A stretch of DNA of 64,000 nucleotides from Streptococcus vicugnae (GTDB lineage: Bacteria; Bacillota; Bacilli; Lactobacillales; Streptococcaceae): contig NZ_JAEMHW010000001.1 in assembly GCF_016461705.1 (NCBI RefSeq), positions 186,001 to 250,000 on the forward strand, given 5' to 3'. Numbering within the stretch: the first letter of the stretch is position 1; each line of letters opens with the position of its first letter. The translations under genes were made by a program, and so were the position numbers. The notes under the pieces were generated by a model. It saw only the letters and a program-made list of their open reading frames with translations. It did not search any database and was not told the DNA's origin. Positions 61,104-64,000 of this stretch are shown piece after piece.

Positions 61104-62387
61104 TTAATAAAAGCTATCTAAATCAATAACGTTATCTTCTTGAATTTGGGTAACTCGTTGCTTGGCTTGTAATTCTGCTTCTGCTTCGCGATAAATCTCT
61201 TCGCGTTTTTCATTGGCATCAATATTTAGAACAAATCCTACCGCTACTGAAAGAACCAGAACACTGTTTCCTCCCTGTGACAAAAATGGGAAAGTAACAC
61301 CAGTTGACGGAATCAATCCTGAAATTCCTCCGATATTAACAAAAGTTTGCATCAAAATCATCCCACCGATTCCAAGAGCAATCATAGAGTTAAATGGATT
61401 CTTAGCCTTAATCCCAACATGCATGATGCGCAAGATTAGGAAAAATAGCAGAGCTAGGATGAGGCTTGCCCCAATCATACCAAGCTCTTCCATAACAACT
61501 GGGAAAACAAAGTCTGTCGTTGCTTCTGGAAGGTAGCCGCCCTTTTCAATAGAATTTCCAAGTCCACGGCCAAACCAGCCGCCATTACTCATCGCATAAT
61601 AAGAATGTGCTAACTGGTGTCCCGAATCGGACAAATCATTAAATGGGTTAAAGAAAGCACTGAAACGTTTAGCAACGTAACCAAAGACAGGAACTTTCCC
61701 CATCTTATCAACCCCTACAATCGCAATCATACCGAGGAAGACTGTTGAAAGAGCTGTTACTGTTGCCAAGATGGCTGAGAACCAGCGGTAACCAATACCA
61801 CTAATAGAATACATAATCAATCCAGTCAAAACAATGATAGCTGCATTTCCAAGGTCAGGCTGAGCAGCAACCAAAAGAATCATGACTAATGAATACACAC
61901 GCCAGTCTTTCAAATCACTCATCTTAGTCGGCCACCATTTACGTTTTGTCAAGGCTTGATAATCATACGTTGAAATTAATTCCTGACGTCTAGCAAAAGT
62001 AAATGCTAAAAACCAAACAATGATGATTTTCAAATATTCAGCTGGTTGGAAACTAATCGGACCAATAACAATCCAACCGTGAGCACCGTTGACAGTCTTG
62101 GTGAAGAAACGCGCAATCAACAAGAGCACTACTTCTACCATCATCGTCATTGTCAAAGTACGAGAGTTTTTTAAAAAGTTTAATTTTAATTTATATATAA
62201 AAAGAATAGCAACTAGACTAATTATCCAAAAGACTCCTTGGTTCAGTACTGACATAAAGGGATTTATACCGTATTGAATCAGTGTCGCACTGGTTGTTGA
62301 ATAGACAACAATTAATCCAATTACTGAAAGGATTAAATAAGGCACAAGGATAGAATAATTTAGGAGATGCCTTTTATCAATTTTCAT
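61104..62387 (-). CDS. ftsW: FtsW, septal SEDS glycosyltransferase
   Basis: 427 aa from the ATG at 62387 (MKIDKRHLLNYS), with SD AGGTGA 6 nt upstream; the longer start has none. Ten TM segments. SEDS signatures: GWIVIGPISFQPAEYLK (about residues 120-137), and PSTGVTFPFLSQGGNSVL near the C-terminus. It polymerises septal peptidoglycan with its partner PBP2x. Position downstream of ppc matches streptococcal ftsW as I recall. The cytoplasmic C-terminal tail is Gln/Glu-rich. Confidence 0.92.
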   Translation of the reverse strand: MKIDKRHLLNYSILVPYLILSVIGLIVVYSTTSATLIQYGINPFMSVLNQGVFWIISLVAILFIYKLKLNFLKNSRTLTMTMMVEVVLLLIARFFTKTVNGAHGWIVIGPISFQPAEYLKIIIVWFLAFTFARRQELISTYDYQALTKRKWWPTKMSDLKDWRVYSLVMILLVAAQPDLGNAAIIVLTGLIMYSISGIGYRWFSAILATVTALSTVFLGMIAIVGVDKMGKVPVFGYVAKRFSAFFNPFNDLSDSGHQLAHSYYAMSNGGWFGRGLGNSIEKGGYLPEATTDFVFPVVMEELGMIGASLILALLFFLILRIMHVGIKAKNPFNSMIALGIGGMILMQTFVNIGGISGLIPSTGVTFPFLSQGGNSVLVLSVAVGFVLNIDANEKREEIYREAEAELQAKQRVTQIQEDNVIDLDSFY

Positions 62388-62446
62388 AGAGTCACCTATA
62401 ATATCTTCGATTTTATCATATGACATTATATCATCTTTCTGGACTA

Positions 62447-62494
62447 AAAAAAAGTCAAAGTCTGAGAACTTAATCCCAGACCTCGACTTTGGTT
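62447..62494 (-). terminator. ppc terminator
   Basis: AAAGTCGAGGTCTG/CAGACTTTGACTTT imperfect stem followed by a T run on the minus strand, next to the ppc stop. Confidence 0.85.
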
Positions 62495-62501
62495 AAACAT
62501 A

Positions 62502-64000
62502 TCAGCCAGAATTACGTAATCCTGTGGCAATACCGTTAATTGTAGTGTGAATGAGTTTTTCGTAATCTTCGTCTAACTCATCATGACGCAAGCGTTTTAT
62601 TAACTCAATTTGAATGTAATTCAAAACGTTAAAGTATGGAATGCGATAATCCAAGCTTGCGCGAAGTGATGGATTTTCTTCCAACAAGTTATCATGTTTT
62701 TCAATTGCCAAGATGACATCTTTTGTCAATTGCCATTCATCAAGAATAATATTGAAAACATTACGAACTTCTTCACTTTCAGCCAATTTTGAATATTGGA
62801 AAGCAATATTCATGTTTGATTTAGACAATACCATGTCTACGTTTGAAAGAAGTGAATGGAAGAATGGCCATTTTTCATACATGTGTTGAAGTTTTTCAAG
62901 ATTTCCTTCTTCAGCATCGATGAAATGTTTGAAGGCTGAACCAACACCATACCAACCCGGGAACATGATACGACTTTGTGACCATGAGAATACCCAAGGA
63001 ATCGCACGAAGACCAGAAATTTCTGTGATTGTCTTACGAGCAGCCGGACGTGAACCAATGTTCAAGCTTGATACTTCTTTAATTGGAGTAGCTTCGAAGA
63101 AGTAATCGTAGAAATGTGGATTTCCAAATACCAAATCACGGTAAACGCCATTTGAATATGTGACAATACCATCCATTGTTTCACGGAATGTATCAATCTC
63201 ATCTGGATTAGTGATCATACGAGTTACGATACGGTCAACAGTTGCTGAGAGCAACATTTCAAGATTGTAGTAAGCAACGTCTTTATTACCATATTTGTTT
63301 TCGATGATTTCACCTTGTTCTGTAAGACGGATACGGTCTTTGATAGAACCAAACGGTTGTGATGTGATAGCTTCATATGAAGGACCACCACCACGGCCAA
63401 CAGTACCACCACGACCATGAATGAAGGTTACTTTAATATCGCGTTCTGAACCGATACGAGTCAATTCATTTTGAGCTTTGTAAAGTGTCCATACTGATGA
63501 TAGGTAACCACCATCTTTGTTACTATCTGAGTAACCAAGCATGATTTCTTGGTAACCTTTGTTAGCTGAAACCCAACGACGAACAATATCATAGTCAAGA
63601 TATTCTTCCATGATACCACGTGAGTTTTCAAGGTCTTCGATTGTTTCAAAAAGTGGTACGATTTGAACACGTGCTTTTTGATTATCAAGCAAACCAACTT
63701 CTTTAAGCATGATAGCCAATTCAAACATATCAGAAACACTTTCAGTATGTGAAATGATGTGTTGTTTGATGACTTCATCACCTAATTTATCTTTAAGGTA
63801 ACGAGCTGTTTGGAAAATAGCCAATTCTTTTTGAAGTTGTTCAGATTTTTCAGCATTTGTTGATGACAAAGTACGTGGATCTTCTTGCAACACTTTAAGA
63901 AGCACTTTAACTTTTTCTTCTTCAGAAAGAGCGCTGTAATCTTCAACAATATTTGCTGATTTCAACAATTCTGCGACACAAGCTTCGTTAACACTTGAAT
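62502..64000 (-). CDS. ppc: Phosphoenolpyruvate carboxylase (C-terminal half)
   Basis: About 499 residues are in the window; the reading frame stays open through base 64000, and the family is about 900-940 aa, so the N-terminal half is missing. Catalytic and conserved segments: [37 protein letters not shown] (glycine-rich loop; described), [25 protein letters not shown], and the C-terminus [10 protein letters not shown] in place of the usual NTG ending. It converts PEP and bicarbonate to oxaloacetate, an anaplerotic step that feeds aspartate synthesis (compare aspC/asnS). Followed by ftsW. Confidence 0.96.
   Translation of the reverse strand, partial: SSVNEACVAELLKSANIVEDYSALSEEEKVKVLLKVLQEDPRTLSSTNAEKSEQLQKELAIFQTARYLKDKLGDEVIKQHIISHTESVSDMFELAIMLKEVGLLDNQKARVQIVPLFETIEDLENSRGIMEEYLDYDIVRRWVSANKGYQEIMLGYSDSNKDGGYLSSVWTLYKAQNELTRIGSERDIKVTFIHGRGGTVGRGGGPSYEAITSQPFGSIKDRIRLTEQGEIIENKYGNKDVAYYNLEMLLSATVDRIVTRMITNPDEIDTFRETMDGIVTYSNGVYRDLVFGNPHFYDYFFEATPIKEVSSLNIGSRPAARKTITEISGLRAIPWVFSWSQSRIMFPGWYGVGSAFKHFIDAEEGNLEKLQHMYEKWPFFHSLLSNVDMVLSKSNMNIAFQYSKLAESEEVRNVFNIILDEWQLTKDVILAIEKHDNLLEENPSLRASLDYRIPYFNVLNYIQIELIKRLRHDELDEDYEKLIHTTINGIATGLRNSG

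Overview
The window is a low-GC Firmicute chromosome segment. Protein content and gene order point to Streptococcus, most likely the S. bovis/S. equinus group; that placement is inferred from the protein sequences alone. The neighbourhoods ezrA-gyrB-HAD-rodA, chorismate mutase-rplS, flavodoxin-pde2-rpmE2, rapZ-yvcK-whiA, dinG-ypmB-aspC-asnS, prfB-ftsE-ftsX, murM-murN-tpiA-tuf and ppc-ftsW are, as I recall them, all familiar from streptococci. Only the edges are cut: the 5' end of ezrA at base 1 and the C-terminal half of ppc at base 64000.

Layout. 1-4.1 kb: ezrA (partial), gyrB, a HAD phosphatase and rodA. 4.3-13.1 kb: tRNA-Arg(CCT), rplS with a possible leader, a CLC antiporter that looks like the fluoride type, chorismate mutase, a frameshifted VTT membrane protein, a lone sufB, flavodoxin, adenosine deaminase, an iron alcohol dehydrogenase with a cre site, the DHH phosphodiesterase pde2, and rpmE2. 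13.06-20.71 kb: a 7.6 kb integrative mobilizable element (IME) in the 3' end of rpmE2. It carries integrase, CI-like repressor, a three-operator switch, HTH proteins, a Rep_trans initiator, a MobV relaxase with a pMV158-like oriT, an unknown cargo gene and several strongly structured non-coding stretches. 20.7-29.1 kb: a probable small RNA, a GH73 glucosaminidase, adcA under an AdcR box, pepD, whiA-yvcK-rapZ, a DUF1003 protein and a TetR regulator. 29.2-36.5 kb: a TetR-controlled activase pair of the 2-hydroxyacyl-CoA dehydratase type, ridA, and a preQ1-I riboswitch followed by a nucleoside hydrolase and an ECF S component. 36.5-47.7 kb: asnS, a chagasin-like inhibitor, aspC, ypmB, dinG, two hydrolases, ftsX, ftsE, prfB (programmed frameshift) and a HAD phosphatase. 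47.9-57.1 kb: a P-type ATPase under a yybP-ykoY (Mn2+) riboswitch, DUF1934, TSUP and HD-domain proteins, a Cof-type phosphatase and murM-murN. 57.2-64 kb: tpiA, tuf, an ECF sigma/anti-sigma pair, ftsW and ppc.

The most interesting items are: (1) the preQ1-I riboswitch controlling a nucleoside hydrolase plus ECF S component, which predicts queuosine/queuine salvage; (2) a roughly 120-nt multibranched RNA with its own terminator at the right end of the IME; (3) an array of eight hairpins around the MobV oriT; (4) a lambda-like control region whose middle operator fills the 17-bp promoter spacer exactly; (5) an ECF sigma/anti-sigma pair with a candidate autoregulated promoter, rare in streptococci; (6) a VTT-family gene split at a canonical A AAA AAC slippery heptamer.

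No similarity search or folding was run. Family assignments rest on motifs and remembered homologues. Start sites were often moved from the longest ORF to a codon with a convincing Shine-Dalgarno (SD) sequence.
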